Source of the DNA: Paenibacillus mellifer
GTDB taxonomy: Bacteria > Bacillota > Bacilli > Paenibacillales > Paenibacillaceae
Assembly (NCBI RefSeq): GCF_023195895.1
Contig: NZ_JALPRK010000009.1
Coordinates: 62,001 to 126,000, forward strand
Direction: 5' to 3'
DNA length: 64,000 bases
The translations under genes were made by a program, and so were the position numbers. Position 1 is the stretch's first letter, and the number at the start of each line of letters is the position of its first letter. Shown here one piece after another: positions 1 through 8,120 of the stretch. A model generated the notes under the pieces. The model saw only the letters and a list, made by a program, of their open reading frames with translations, did no database searches and had not been told where the DNA came from.

Positions 1-194
1 TTCCCGATGATCATCCACGGAATCCCCTCCGCATAGAGCAGACGCATCAGCTCCGCAAGCTGCTGGGAATTCTCCGGAACGACCATCGCGTCCGCCGGTC
101 CGCCGATCTTCCATGTTGTATACTTTGACATCGGCTCATTCGGCAAGACCTCCAAGGCTTCCAGCCTGGTCAAATGTGATATCCACTGCTGCAT
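1..194 (-). CDS. murB: UDP-N-acetylenolpyruvoylglucosamine reductase MurB, N-terminal part
   Basis: This is the first 64 codons of MurB; the rest lies beyond the window edge. MurB is the FAD enzyme that reduces UDP-GlcNAc-enolpyruvate to UDP-MurNAc with NADPH in the cytoplasm. The fragment contains the typical start of the FAD-binding domain (TTWKIGGPADAMVVPENSQQ at about residues 26-45), followed by a run ending PWMIIG, which leads into the FAD-binding loop. ATG at 192-194 follows a strong AAGGAGG Shine-Dalgarno at about 202-208. The position after murG matches the Bacillus dcw order (murG-murB-divIB). The identification rests on a short fragment but on a characteristic motif and the expected place. 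Confidence 0.88.
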   Translation of the reverse strand, partial: MQQWISHLTRLEALEVLPNEPMSKYTTWKIGGPADAMVVPENSQQLAELMRLLYAEGIPWMIIG

Positions 195-264
195 CGTATA
201 ACCCTCCTTGACTTGTATGGCGGATTCCTTCGGCGTCCATCGCCGGGTGCCGCTGTTCCAAATC

Positions 265-281
265 GGCAGTCAATGACTGCC
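265..281. promoter_or_regulatory. Perfect 17-bp palindrome between murG and murB
   Basis: GGCAGTCA-A-TGACTGCC is a perfect 8-1-8 inverted repeat (one more C/G pair extends it by one base each side). A one-base centre cannot form a hairpin loop, so it looks more like a site for a dimeric DNA-binding protein than a terminator. It sits in the 213-bp gap upstream of murB. A second inverted repeat, GGGGGAG-N8-CTCCCCC, lies at 296-317 and could form a stem-loop in a murB leader. No function is known to me. Confidence 0.35.
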
Positions 282-407
282 GGAGCCCGGGTCCTGGGGG
301 AGTTATATCCCTCCCCCGCTTGGTTGTCACGATTTATAGAGTATCTTATGCCTCCCTCACGGAGAGTGTGACAATCGCCCAGCCCCTGGAAACCAGGCTG
401 TCCGCCG

Positions 408-1529
408 TTAGCTGCGACTTTGACCGTTTAGCGCCAGCCTCCGCAGCTCCTCTACAACGAGATGGGCGGAATCCGGTTTGCCCAGCGCACGAGAGGCAGT
501 CGACATGGCGTTATGCCGCGGCAGATCATTCATGACGCGCTCAATAGACGCATATAGGCTGCCTCCCGTCAGTTCCGGTTCCAGAATCACCTCCGCCGCG
601 CCAGAGTTCTCCAGCGTGCGGGCGTTTTTCTCCTGGTGGTTGTTCGTGACGTTTGGCGAAGGAATGAGGATCGCCGGGATACCCAGCGCCGTAATTTCCG
701 CTAAAAAAGAAGCCCCTGCACGGTTTACGATCAGTGAGGTGCAGGCCAGAACTTCCGGCATGTTGTGCACATAAGGAAGCACCTGCAAATTGGCGGGCAA
801 ATCGCCCGTCTTCGCCTTGATCGCCTCCACCGTTGAGGCATAATAACTGTCCCCGGTCACGTAAACAAATTGCAAATGTTCTGATTGCTTTAGCAGCGGA
901 GCCATCTGAACCATCGCCTCATTGATGGCTTTGGCGCCGCGGCTGCCGCCGACAACCAGCACGATAGAGCTAGACTCCGGCAAACCAAGGGTTTCGAAGC
1001 CTTTCCGTTTGTCGGCTGCACAAACGGTGGTTGCCCGAGGGTTACCCGTGTAAACGACATGGCGAGCCGAAGGAAAGGCGGAACCCGATCCCTCGAAGCT
1101 GACGGCAACCGTCGATACATATTTGCTCAAGAATCGGTTCGTCAAACCTGGAATCGCGTTCTGTTCGTGGATGATGCTGGGGATACCCAGCTTGGCCGCA
1201 GCGTAAACGACCGGACCGCAGACGTAACCACCTGTCCCGATCACGACGTCAGGCTTGAACGCTCTAAGCAATTTCTTCGAGGTTTGTACCCCTTTGAGAA
1301 ACCGCAGGATCGTTTTCACATTATCGAACGACAGCTTCCGACGGAAGCCGGTAATATCAATCGCTTCAAATGGAATTCCCTGCTTGGGGACCAGCGAGCT
1401 TTCTAACCCGCGCTTGCCTCCAATATACAAAAATTCAGAACCGGGAATTTCCTCGGCGCATTGGCTGGCGACGGCTAACGCCGGGTAAATGTGTCCCCCG
1501 GTTCCGCCGCCGCTAAGTACGACGCGCAT
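408..1529 (-). CDS. murG: UDP-GlcNAc transferase MurG (lipid I to lipid II)
   Basis: MurG adds GlcNAc from UDP-GlcNAc to lipid I on the inner face of the membrane, giving lipid II. The 373-residue product has the N-terminal glycine-rich GGGTGGHIYPALAVA motif at about residues 6-20 and the second-domain GGSRGA motif, and has the usual family length. I chose the ATG at 1527-1529 (protein starts MRVVLSGGG) because GAGGTGA lies just upstream. An upstream ATG in the same frame would add 14 residues not typical of MurG. Its start follows the spoVE stop by only a few bases, so the two are probably co-transcribed. Confidence 0.95.
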   Translation of the reverse strand: MRVVLSGGGTGGHIYPALAVASQCAEEIPGSEFLYIGGKRGLESSLVPKQGIPFEAIDITGFRRKLSFDNVKTILRFLKGVQTSKKLLRAFKPDVVIGTGGYVCGPVVYAAAKLGIPSIIHEQNAIPGLTNRFLSKYVSTVAVSFEGSGSAFPSARHVVYTGNPRATTVCAADKRKGFETLGLPESSSIVLVVGGSRGAKAINEAMVQMAPLLKQSEHLQFVYVTGDSYYASTVEAIKAKTGDLPANLQVLPYVHNMPEVLACTSLIVNRAGASFLAEITALGIPAILIPSPNVTNNHQEKNARTLENSGAAEVILEPELTGGSLYASIERVMNDLPRHNAMSTASRALGKPDSAHLVVEELRRLALNGQSRS

Positions 1530-1533
1530 ATCC

Positions 1534-2631
1534 TCACCTCGCGTAACGGGATAAATTAAGTAAAATGCCAAGCGCGGTCAGCATCAGCGTAAGCGACGAT
1601 CCCCCGTAACTGATCAGCGGCAGCGTAATACCGGTGACGGGCATCAGACCGATGACCACGCCGATGTTAATCACCACCTGCACGCCAACCATGCCGACAA
1701 TGCCGACGGCCAGCAAGCTGCCAAAGGTATCGTCGATCGTCATGGCCACGCGCATGCCGCGCCACACCAAGATTAAGAATAACAACAACACTAAGAGACC
1801 GCCGATAAAACCCAATTCCTCGGCCAGAATGGAGAAGATAAAGTCGGTTTGCGGCTCCGGAACGTAGCTGTATTTTTGCCGGCTCATTCCAAGCCCCAAG
1901 CCCGCCAAACCACCAGGTCCGATCGCATATAACGACTGGATGATCTGATAACCCGCGCCCAACGGATCCGACCACGGATCCAGGAAGGCGGTGATGCGCT
2001 GCAGTCGATAAGGAGCCGCCAGGATTAATCCGATGAACCCCACCACGCCCACAGCGGCCAAGCCGGCTAAATGCCGGATACGCGCGCCTGCGGTAAACAC
2101 AATTAAAAGGGATGCGCCTAACATGACCGTGCCTGTCCCCAAATCGGGCTGCAGCATGATTAAACCGAAGGCAAGTCCGATGATCCCAAGCGGCGGCAGC
2201 AGTCCTTTGGTAAATTGTGTGATCTTGTAATCTTCTTTGCTAAGCCAATAGGATAGAAACAAAATCATGCCCAGCTTCATGAACTCGGATGGCTGGATGC
2301 CAAAGGAGCTGATCCCGAGCCAACTGCGCGCTCCGCCGCGCACGACCCCGATACCGGGAATCAGCACGATGACAAGCAAGGCAAAGCAGAGGACCAGCCC
2401 GATTTTGGCGTATTTCCGCAGCAGGCGGTAGTCCAAATTCATCATCAATACCATCGCGATCAATCCGAGTACGGCAAACAGCAGCTGTCTTTTGACAAAA
2501 TAAAATGAATCGCCGTAATCATGGAAAGCGAGTACCGAACCCGCGCTGTATACCATCACGATTCCAATCGCCAGCAATCCGAGAATGCTGGCCGCCAGCC
2601 AAAAATCCGGCGCCGTACGGCTCTTGCCCAT
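1534..2631 (-). CDS. spoVE: SEDS-family glycan polymerase SpoVE/FtsW
   Basis: This is a polytopic membrane protein of the SEDS (FtsW/RodA/SpoVE) family, which polymerises lipid II together with a class-B PBP. The 365-residue sequence has about ten hydrophobic segments and the conserved family stretches around QPDLGT and near the C-terminus (PLISYGGSS). Its place between murD and murG is that of spoVE in Bacillus, where it works with SpoVD in spore cortex synthesis. In a genome without another dcw-linked ftsW it could also serve division. ATG at 2629-2631 is preferred over the GTG at 2641-2643 because AGAGGTGG is correctly spaced from the ATG but overlaps the GTG. Confidence 0.9.
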   Translation of the reverse strand: MGKSRTAPDFWLAASILGLLAIGIVMVYSAGSVLAFHDYGDSFYFVKRQLLFAVLGLIAMVLMMNLDYRLLRKYAKIGLVLCFALLVIVLIPGIGVVRGGARSWLGISSFGIQPSEFMKLGMILFLSYWLSKEDYKITQFTKGLLPPLGIIGLAFGLIMLQPDLGTGTVMLGASLLIVFTAGARIRHLAGLAAVGVVGFIGLILAAPYRLQRITAFLDPWSDPLGAGYQIIQSLYAIGPGGLAGLGLGMSRQKYSYVPEPQTDFIFSILAEELGFIGGLLVLLLFLILVWRGMRVAMTIDDTFGSLLAVGIVGMVGVQVVINIGVVIGLMPVTGITLPLISYGGSSLTLMLTALGILLNLSRYAR

Positions 2632-2680
2632 CGTGGATGCCACCTCTTGACAGAAAGTAGGGGCTTTTCCACCCCCCTAC

Positions 2681-4105
2681 TTAAAGGGTATGCACCGCCT
2701 CTTTAAAAATGCGTCCACGCTCTTCATAGGAAGGGAACATATCCCAGCTTGCACATGCCGGGGAGAGTAGAACAACATCCCCTTCCTCCGCGAGGCCGGA
2801 AGCCTCCTTCAGCGCGGTACGCAGCGTTTCTGCGGCGCTGTCCATAGTATCGACCAGCACGATGTGTGCTAGACCCGCCAGCTCAGCAACTCTAGCGATT
2901 TTTTCCTTCGTCTGTCCGAGGGCAACAACGGCTTTCAGCTTCTCTTTGAAAACCGGCAGCAACTCCATATAATCAGAGCCCCGATCCAAACCGCCGGCAA
3001 TCAGTACGATCGGCGCATGCAGCGCCCCCAGCGCCATCACCGTGGCCTTTGAATTGGTCGCTTTGGAGTTGTTGTAATACGCAACCCCCTGCTTCTCGTC
3101 CACGTACTCCAAGCGATGCTCGACGCCGCGGAAGTCCCGCAGCGGCTCGGCAAGCGCCTCGGGCGCGGCTCCCGCCGCAATCGACGCCGCGACGGCCGCC
3201 AGCGCGTTCTCGACGTTAAATCGCCCCGGCAAAGCGATCTCGGCGATATTCACGATGCTTCGCTCCTCGCCGTTCGCTCCGCGGTACATGATGCGGCGGG
3301 CCAATCCGTCCTCGACGTCCGGTATGTACGCGGGCTGCACATAGACGCCCTCCGATTTCAATTCCTCGGTCATCGAGAAGGGCATCAGCTTGGCATGAAT
3401 GTATGGCACAAGCTCCCGACATACAGGGTCGTCCCAGTTGATGACGGCGCGGTCGGTTTCCCATTGGTTGGCGAACAGCTTGGCTTTGGACGAAATGTAA
3501 TCATCCATCGTGCCATGGTAATCCAGGTGCGTTTCAGCGACATTCAACAGGCAAGCTACTTCCGGCCGAAACTCCCGTGTTCCCTTTAGTTGAAAGCTGC
3601 TCAGCTCAGCAACCAACCAGTTGTCTGCATCCGCCTCTTCGGCAGCCTCACACAGCGGGGTTCCGATATTGCCTGCGACAATGGGTCTCATCCCCGCGGC
3701 CTCCAGCATGTTGCCGATCCAAGTTGTCGTCGTCGTCTTCCCGTTGGAGCCGGTGATGCCAATCATAGGTGCCGGACTAAGCAGATAGGCTACCTCAACC
3801 TCGGTTACGACCTCAATGCCAAGCTCGAGCGCGTGAGCCACAGGAGGAGCGGTGTACGGGATCCCGGGATTCTTGACAACCAGCGAAACCCCTTCATGGA
3901 TCAACCCTTCCGGGTGACCGCCGCATACAACAGAAATTCCCAAAGCCTCCAATTCGGATGCTTCGGGACACTGTTCTCTTTCCTTCTTATCGTTGACCGT
4001 AATGACGGCGCCATATTTGTGCAGGGTTTTGGCGACCTGAACGCCACTTCTCGCCAAACCGAGAACGACGACCTGGCGCCCCCGGTAATCTTCTGGATGA
4101 TTCAT
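2681..4105 (-). CDS. murD: UDP-MurNAc-L-alanine--D-glutamate ligase MurD
   Basis: MurD is the cytoplasmic Mur ligase that adds D-Glu to UDP-MurNAc-L-Ala using ATP. The 474-residue protein has an N-terminal Rossmann-like domain (VVVLGLARSG near residue 12), the Mur-ligase P-loop GITGSNGKTTTT near residue 118, and a C-terminal ligase domain with the HRLEYV and NNSKATN stretches. The length is normal. The mraY stop lies only a few bases upstream of its start, so translation is probably coupled in the dcw operon. Confidence 0.95.
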   Translation of the reverse strand: MNHPEDYRGRQVVVLGLARSGVQVAKTLHKYGAVITVNDKKEREQCPEASELEALGISVVCGGHPEGLIHEGVSLVVKNPGIPYTAPPVAHALELGIEVVTEVEVAYLLSPAPMIGITGSNGKTTTTTWIGNMLEAAGMRPIVAGNIGTPLCEAAEEADADNWLVAELSSFQLKGTREFRPEVACLLNVAETHLDYHGTMDDYISSKAKLFANQWETDRAVINWDDPVCRELVPYIHAKLMPFSMTEELKSEGVYVQPAYIPDVEDGLARRIMYRGANGEERSIVNIAEIALPGRFNVENALAAVAASIAAGAAPEALAEPLRDFRGVEHRLEYVDEKQGVAYYNNSKATNSKATVMALGALHAPIVLIAGGLDRGSDYMELLPVFKEKLKAVVALGQTKEKIARVAELAGLAHIVLVDTMDSAAETLRTALKEASGLAEEGDVVLLSPACASWDMFPSYEERGRIFKEAVHTL

Positions 4106-4109
4106 CTTT

Positions 4110-5075
4110 TTACAACCCCTTGTTCAAGTAAAGTCCAATGACCGCCAATACGAGCCCGGCTGTCCAAAACGTAACAACGACACGCCATTCCGACCATCCG
4201 GACAACTCGAAATGATGGTGAATCGGACTCATTTTAAAAATCCGCTTGCCGCGTGTCTTAAATGAAATCACCTGAATGACGACAGACAGCATTTCGATGA
4301 CGAAGATCCCGCCGACGATCAGGAACAGCAGCTCGGTTTTGGTGACGATCGAAATCGCGCCAATCGCTCCGCCGATACCCAGCGAACCGGTATCGCCCAT
4401 GAACACCTTGGCCGGGTGGGCGTTAAATACGAGGAAGCCCAACACAGCGCCGATCATGGCTGCCGCACAAACTGCGGCCGGAAGCGAAGTCGCCTGCATG
4501 GCGATCACCGCAAACGCGCCGAGCGCAATCGCGCTGACGCCGGACAGAAGACCGTCCAACCCATCGGTAAAGTTCACGGCATTGGTCACCGCCATCATCA
4601 TAAAGACGATAAACGGATAATAAAACCATGGGCCCCAATCTAAGTCTAGCTGTGTTCCCGGGACACCGATCGCCGTGCTATGGCCTTCCGAGATCAGCAA
4701 GGCGCACATGATTCCAGAGAACAGCAGCTGTCCGATCAGTTTCTGTCTGGGCGTGAGACCCAAAGACCGTTTAAATACGATTTTAATGTAATCGTCGAGA
4801 AAACCAACCAGCCCAAAGCCAAGCGTAGCGACCAAGAGCACATAAAAGTCGGTGTTCACAACCGAAAATTTCAGATAGGCTAGCGTAAACGCCAATAGGA
4901 TAATGATGCCGCCCATCGTTGGCGTTCCGGCTTTTTTCAAGTGGCTTTGCGGCCCTTCTCCGCGGATTTGCTGGCCGAACTTGAGCCGTCTCAGCAGCGG
5001 TATCACCAGCGGAGCCGAGATGACCGCCAGAATAAAGGATACGCCGATCGTTAACAAGATAAGTCCAAAATCCAT
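4110..5075 (-). CDS. mraY: Phospho-MurNAc-pentapeptide translocase MraY
   Basis: MraY transfers phospho-MurNAc-pentapeptide from UDP to undecaprenyl phosphate, forming lipid I at the membrane. The 321-residue protein is polytopic, with the conserved AGTPTMGG loop near residue 49, FLDDYIK near residue 92, the NFTDGLDGL segment and the histidine-rich SPIHHHFEL loop near residue 283. All the signature aspartates and histidines are present. The start has a GGGGGGG-rich ribosome binding site, and the gene lies between murF and murD as in other Firmicutes. Confidence 0.96.
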   Translation of the reverse strand: MDFGLILLTIGVSFILAVISAPLVIPLLRRLKFGQQIRGEGPQSHLKKAGTPTMGGIIILLAFTLAYLKFSVVNTDFYVLLVATLGFGLVGFLDDYIKIVFKRSLGLTPRQKLIGQLLFSGIMCALLISEGHSTAIGVPGTQLDLDWGPWFYYPFIVFMMMAVTNAVNFTDGLDGLLSGVSAIALGAFAVIAMQATSLPAAVCAAAMIGAVLGFLVFNAHPAKVFMGDTGSLGIGGAIGAISIVTKTELLFLIVGGIFVIEMLSVVIQVISFKTRGKRIFKMSPIHHHFELSGWSEWRVVVTFWTAGLVLAVIGLYLNKGL

Positions 5076-5098
5076 GGGATCCCCCCCTTTCGCTGGTA

Positions 5099-6502
5099 TT
5101 AGGATGTCAGCTCGCTAGTTTTGATCGCTTCGACGACTTCTTCGAGTTTCATGCCTCGGGAAGCCTTAACCAAGACGACGTCCTGCGGATGCAGCAATGA
5201 AACCAGCTTGCGGATCAGTTCAGACTTATCAGTATATGCGAAAATACAGTCCGGGTCCATCTGTTTCTTGGCCCCTTCGGCGATCTGGCGGGAGAGCGGC
5301 CCGTAAGCAAACAGCAGATCCGCTTTACCCGGCGTCAACATCTCACCGATTCCGCGATGGTATTCCTCCTCGGAAGTGCCCAGCTCCAGCATATCGCCAA
5401 GCACGGCAACCTTCTTCCGGTATCCCTTCATATGATCCAATACGCCGATCGCCGCCTTCATAGAGGTCGGACTGGCGTTATATGCGTCATTCAGGATTGT
5501 AATGCCGCTTATGCCAACAACAACCTCGATCCGCATCCCGGTGAGCTCCACGTTACTGAAGCCTTCGCGGATTGCGACCTCGCTCACTTTGTAGTGACGG
5601 GCGATGGTAATTGCGGCGAGAGCGTTAGTAACGTTATGCTCGCCCAAGAGCGGCAGGTCAAACGGTGTCTCACCTTCGCTGCCATGCGGCGTAAACAATG
5701 TCCGATTGTCCGTAAAGAGGATGCCGGTTGGATAAGCGTCATTCTCCGGTTGAAGCCCAAAGGTGGCTGTTCGCAGTCCTTCCGGCTTCGCCGTGGACGG
5801 CTCGGCCAATACCCGAGGGATCAGAGGTTCGTCCCCATTGTACACGAACAGCCCCCCCGGCTTCATACCCGCCAGGATCTCCAGCTTGGCCCTTGTGATC
5901 TCTTCCCGTGAACCAAGCTGCTGCAGGTGGGATTCGCCAATGTTGGTGATTACCGCCGTTTCCGGTTCGCCCAGCTTCGAGAGCAGCTCGATTTCATGAC
6001 GGCCGCTCATGCCCATCTCGAGCACGACGATCTCCGTTTCCTCCGGCATGGCCAGAAGCGTCAGCGGAAGGCCGATATGGTTATTAAAATTACCTTTGGT
6101 TTTATGCACTTTATAGGTTGTAGACAAAAGAGCGTAAACCAGGTCTTTGGTTGTTGTCTTCCCATTACTCCCAGTGATCCCAACCACCTTAGCCCCGGTC
6201 TCTGTCAAATACGATTTGGCCAGCGCTTGCAGCGCGATTAGCGTATCGTCCACGAGCACGGCCGGACCTGGCGGCGTTCCCTTTGATCGTGCCCAGAGGC
6301 AAGCGCCCGCCCCAGCCTGTAAGCAGTCCGCAGCGAAATCATGGCCATCGAACCGTTCTCCCGCCAGCGGTACAAACAAACAGCCTGCCGTTATTTGCCG
6401 GGAGTCTGTAACCACGCCCTGCACCAGGATGCCGGCATCGCCCGCCTCCCGAATCTGTCCGCCGCACATTGCGGCAATTTCCGCTAAGTTTCTTCTAATC
6501 AC
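5099..6502 (-). CDS. murF: UDP-MurNAc-tripeptide--D-Ala-D-Ala ligase MurF
   Basis: MurF adds the D-Ala-D-Ala dipeptide to UDP-MurNAc-tripeptide. The 467-residue protein carries the Mur-ligase P-loop GITGSNGKTTTKDL near residue 109, the NFNNHIGLPLTLL stretch typical of MurF, and the DAYNASPTSM motif in the C-terminal half. Its start overlaps the murE stop by 4 bases (6499-6502), an ATGA arrangement that implies translational coupling. Confidence 0.95.
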   Translation of the reverse strand: MIRRNLAEIAAMCGGQIREAGDAGILVQGVVTDSRQITAGCLFVPLAGERFDGHDFAADCLQAGAGACLWARSKGTPPGPAVLVDDTLIALQALAKSYLTETGAKVVGITGSNGKTTTKDLVYALLSTTYKVHKTKGNFNNHIGLPLTLLAMPEETEIVVLEMGMSGRHEIELLSKLGEPETAVITNIGESHLQQLGSREEITRAKLEILAGMKPGGLFVYNGDEPLIPRVLAEPSTAKPEGLRTATFGLQPENDAYPTGILFTDNRTLFTPHGSEGETPFDLPLLGEHNVTNALAAITIARHYKVSEVAIREGFSNVELTGMRIEVVVGISGITILNDAYNASPTSMKAAIGVLDHMKGYRKKVAVLGDMLELGTSEEEYHRGIGEMLTPGKADLLFAYGPLSRQIAEGAKKQMDPDCIFAYTDKSELIRKLVSLLHPQDVVLVKASRGMKLEEVVEAIKTSELTS

Positions 6503-7989
6503 TTTGCCAAACCCCTTATCGCTTCTTTTGCTACGATTCGATCGTCAAAATCGAGCACCTTGGATCCGATCAATTGGTAGGTCTCATGTCCCTTCCCCGC
6601 AATCAATACTACATCCTCACGGCTTGCCATTTCAATAGCCTTTTGGATGGCTTCACGGCGGTCGACGATCAGCTCGTAACGCGCTTGATCTACGCCGTCG
6701 TCGATGAGTCCCTGCTCGATATCCCGCAAGATCGCATCCGGATTTTCAGTCCGCGGATTGTCGGAGGTGATCATGACCTGCTGCGCGTATTTCGCGGCAA
6801 TGCGACCCATAATCGGTCGTTTCGTGCGATCTCGGTCCCCGCCACAGCCGAATACGCAAATGACCCGTCCTTTAGCGAATTCATTTACCGTGCGCAACAC
6901 ATTCTCCAAGCCGTCCGGGGTATGGGCGTAATCGACGATCACGGCGAATTCTTGACCTTCGTCAACCGCCTCCACCCGTCCCTCAACGCCTTTGACGGAC
7001 TCCAGACTGGCTTTGATCTGCTCCAGCGGAATGCCCTCCAGCAATGCTGCAGAAATGGCCGCCAGCGCATTGTAGACATTAAACTTGCCAACCATCCGCA
7101 AGGAGATATCCGCGCTGCCGCTGAACGTATCAACATGGAAGGACGTCCCGCGAGCGGTGATGGAAATCTCCGAGGCTCGCACATCCGCCTCTTGCTCCAC
7201 CCCATACGTGATCACTTCCGCCGCCGTTTGTTTAGCAAAATATGCACTTGCCGAGTCATCTGCGTTCAGCACCGCATAGCTGCGCTCCTCCGAATTCTCC
7301 GCATACGTATTGCCAAGCCGGGAGAAGAACAACGCCTTGGCCCCTCGGTAATCCTCCATCGTTTTATGATAATCCATATGATCCTGGGTCAAGTTCGTAA
7401 ATACAGCGGTACGGAAGCGGGTCCCTTTGACGCGGCCCTGGTCCAGCGCATGAGAGGAAACCTCCATGACACAATATTCTCCGCCGCCTTCGGCCATGTC
7501 ATACAAATAATGTTGCAGTTCAAGCGATTCCGGCGTCGTCCCTGTCATGGGGTAGGTCTGCCCGGCGAACCGGCGCTGGATCGTGCCGATTAACCCCGTT
7601 TCCCGGCCCTGATCCTGCAAAATCCGCTCGATCAGATAAGTTGTGGTCGTCTTACCGTTTGTACCGGTCACGCCGATCACTTTCAATCGGGAGCTCGGCG
7701 CACCGAAGAATACGCCTCCGAGTACGGCCATTGCCAGCCGGCAGTCCTTCACCTTGAGCTGCGGCAGCCCGGCGTCGTCCAGCCAACGTTCCACCACAAG
7801 CGCAGCCGCACCTTGCTCAGCAGCCTGCCGGGCATAATCATGACCATCCACCGTATGGCCGGGAAGGCAGATAAACAAATCCCCCGGCTCTACTTTCCGG
7901 GAATCGATGGCGATTCCCGTGCAGGATGTTTCCCCGTCCCCTTGTATCTGCGAAGCCATTAAATAAGTTGCCAGTTCCTTAAGCAGCAT
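6499..7989 (-). CDS. murE: UDP-MurNAc-dipeptide--meso-diaminopimelate ligase MurE
   Basis: MurE adds the third stem-peptide residue. The 496-residue protein has the P-loop GVTGTNGKTTTTYLI near residue 110 and the amino-acid selectivity motif DNPRTENP near residue 410. DNPR is the signature of enzymes that use meso-diaminopimelate rather than L-lysine, so this organism should have A1-gamma (DAP-type) peptidoglycan. The start has GGAGGGG just upstream. The 131-bp gap to spoVD is the widest in this part of the cluster. Confidence 0.96.
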   Translation of the reverse strand: MLLKELATYLMASQIQGDGETSCTGIAIDSRKVEPGDLFICLPGHTVDGHDYARQAAEQGAAALVVERWLDDAGLPQLKVKDCRLAMAVLGGVFFGAPSSRLKVIGVTGTNGKTTTTYLIERILQDQGRETGLIGTIQRRFAGQTYPMTGTTPESLELQHYLYDMAEGGGEYCVMEVSSHALDQGRVKGTRFRTAVFTNLTQDHMDYHKTMEDYRGAKALFFSRLGNTYAENSEERSYAVLNADDSASAYFAKQTAAEVITYGVEQEADVRASEISITARGTSFHVDTFSGSADISLRMVGKFNVYNALAAISAALLEGIPLEQIKASLESVKGVEGRVEAVDEGQEFAVIVDYAHTPDGLENVLRTVNEFAKGRVICVFGCGGDRDRTKRPIMGRIAAKYAQQVMITSDNPRTENPDAILRDIEQGLIDDGVDQARYELIVDRREAIQKAIEMASREDVVLIAGKGHETYQLIGSKVLDFDDRIVAKEAIRGLAK

Positions 7990-8120
7990 AGGATACCCCT
8001 CCGTCTTTCAACTACGTGCTCTGTGAGTTGATTCATGCATCTAACCGAAATTTCAATTCAATCAACTTAAGAGCTAACACTTACTTATATTATCACCAAA
8101 AATTGCTCAGTTCAGGAATA

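Noticed and set aside
320..535. A 71-codon plus-strand frame between murB and murG
   Set aside because: It overlaps the 3' end of murG on the other strand and has no recognisable content.
6574..7593. A 339-codon open frame opposite murE
   Set aside because: Antisense shadow of murE; not protein-like in composition.
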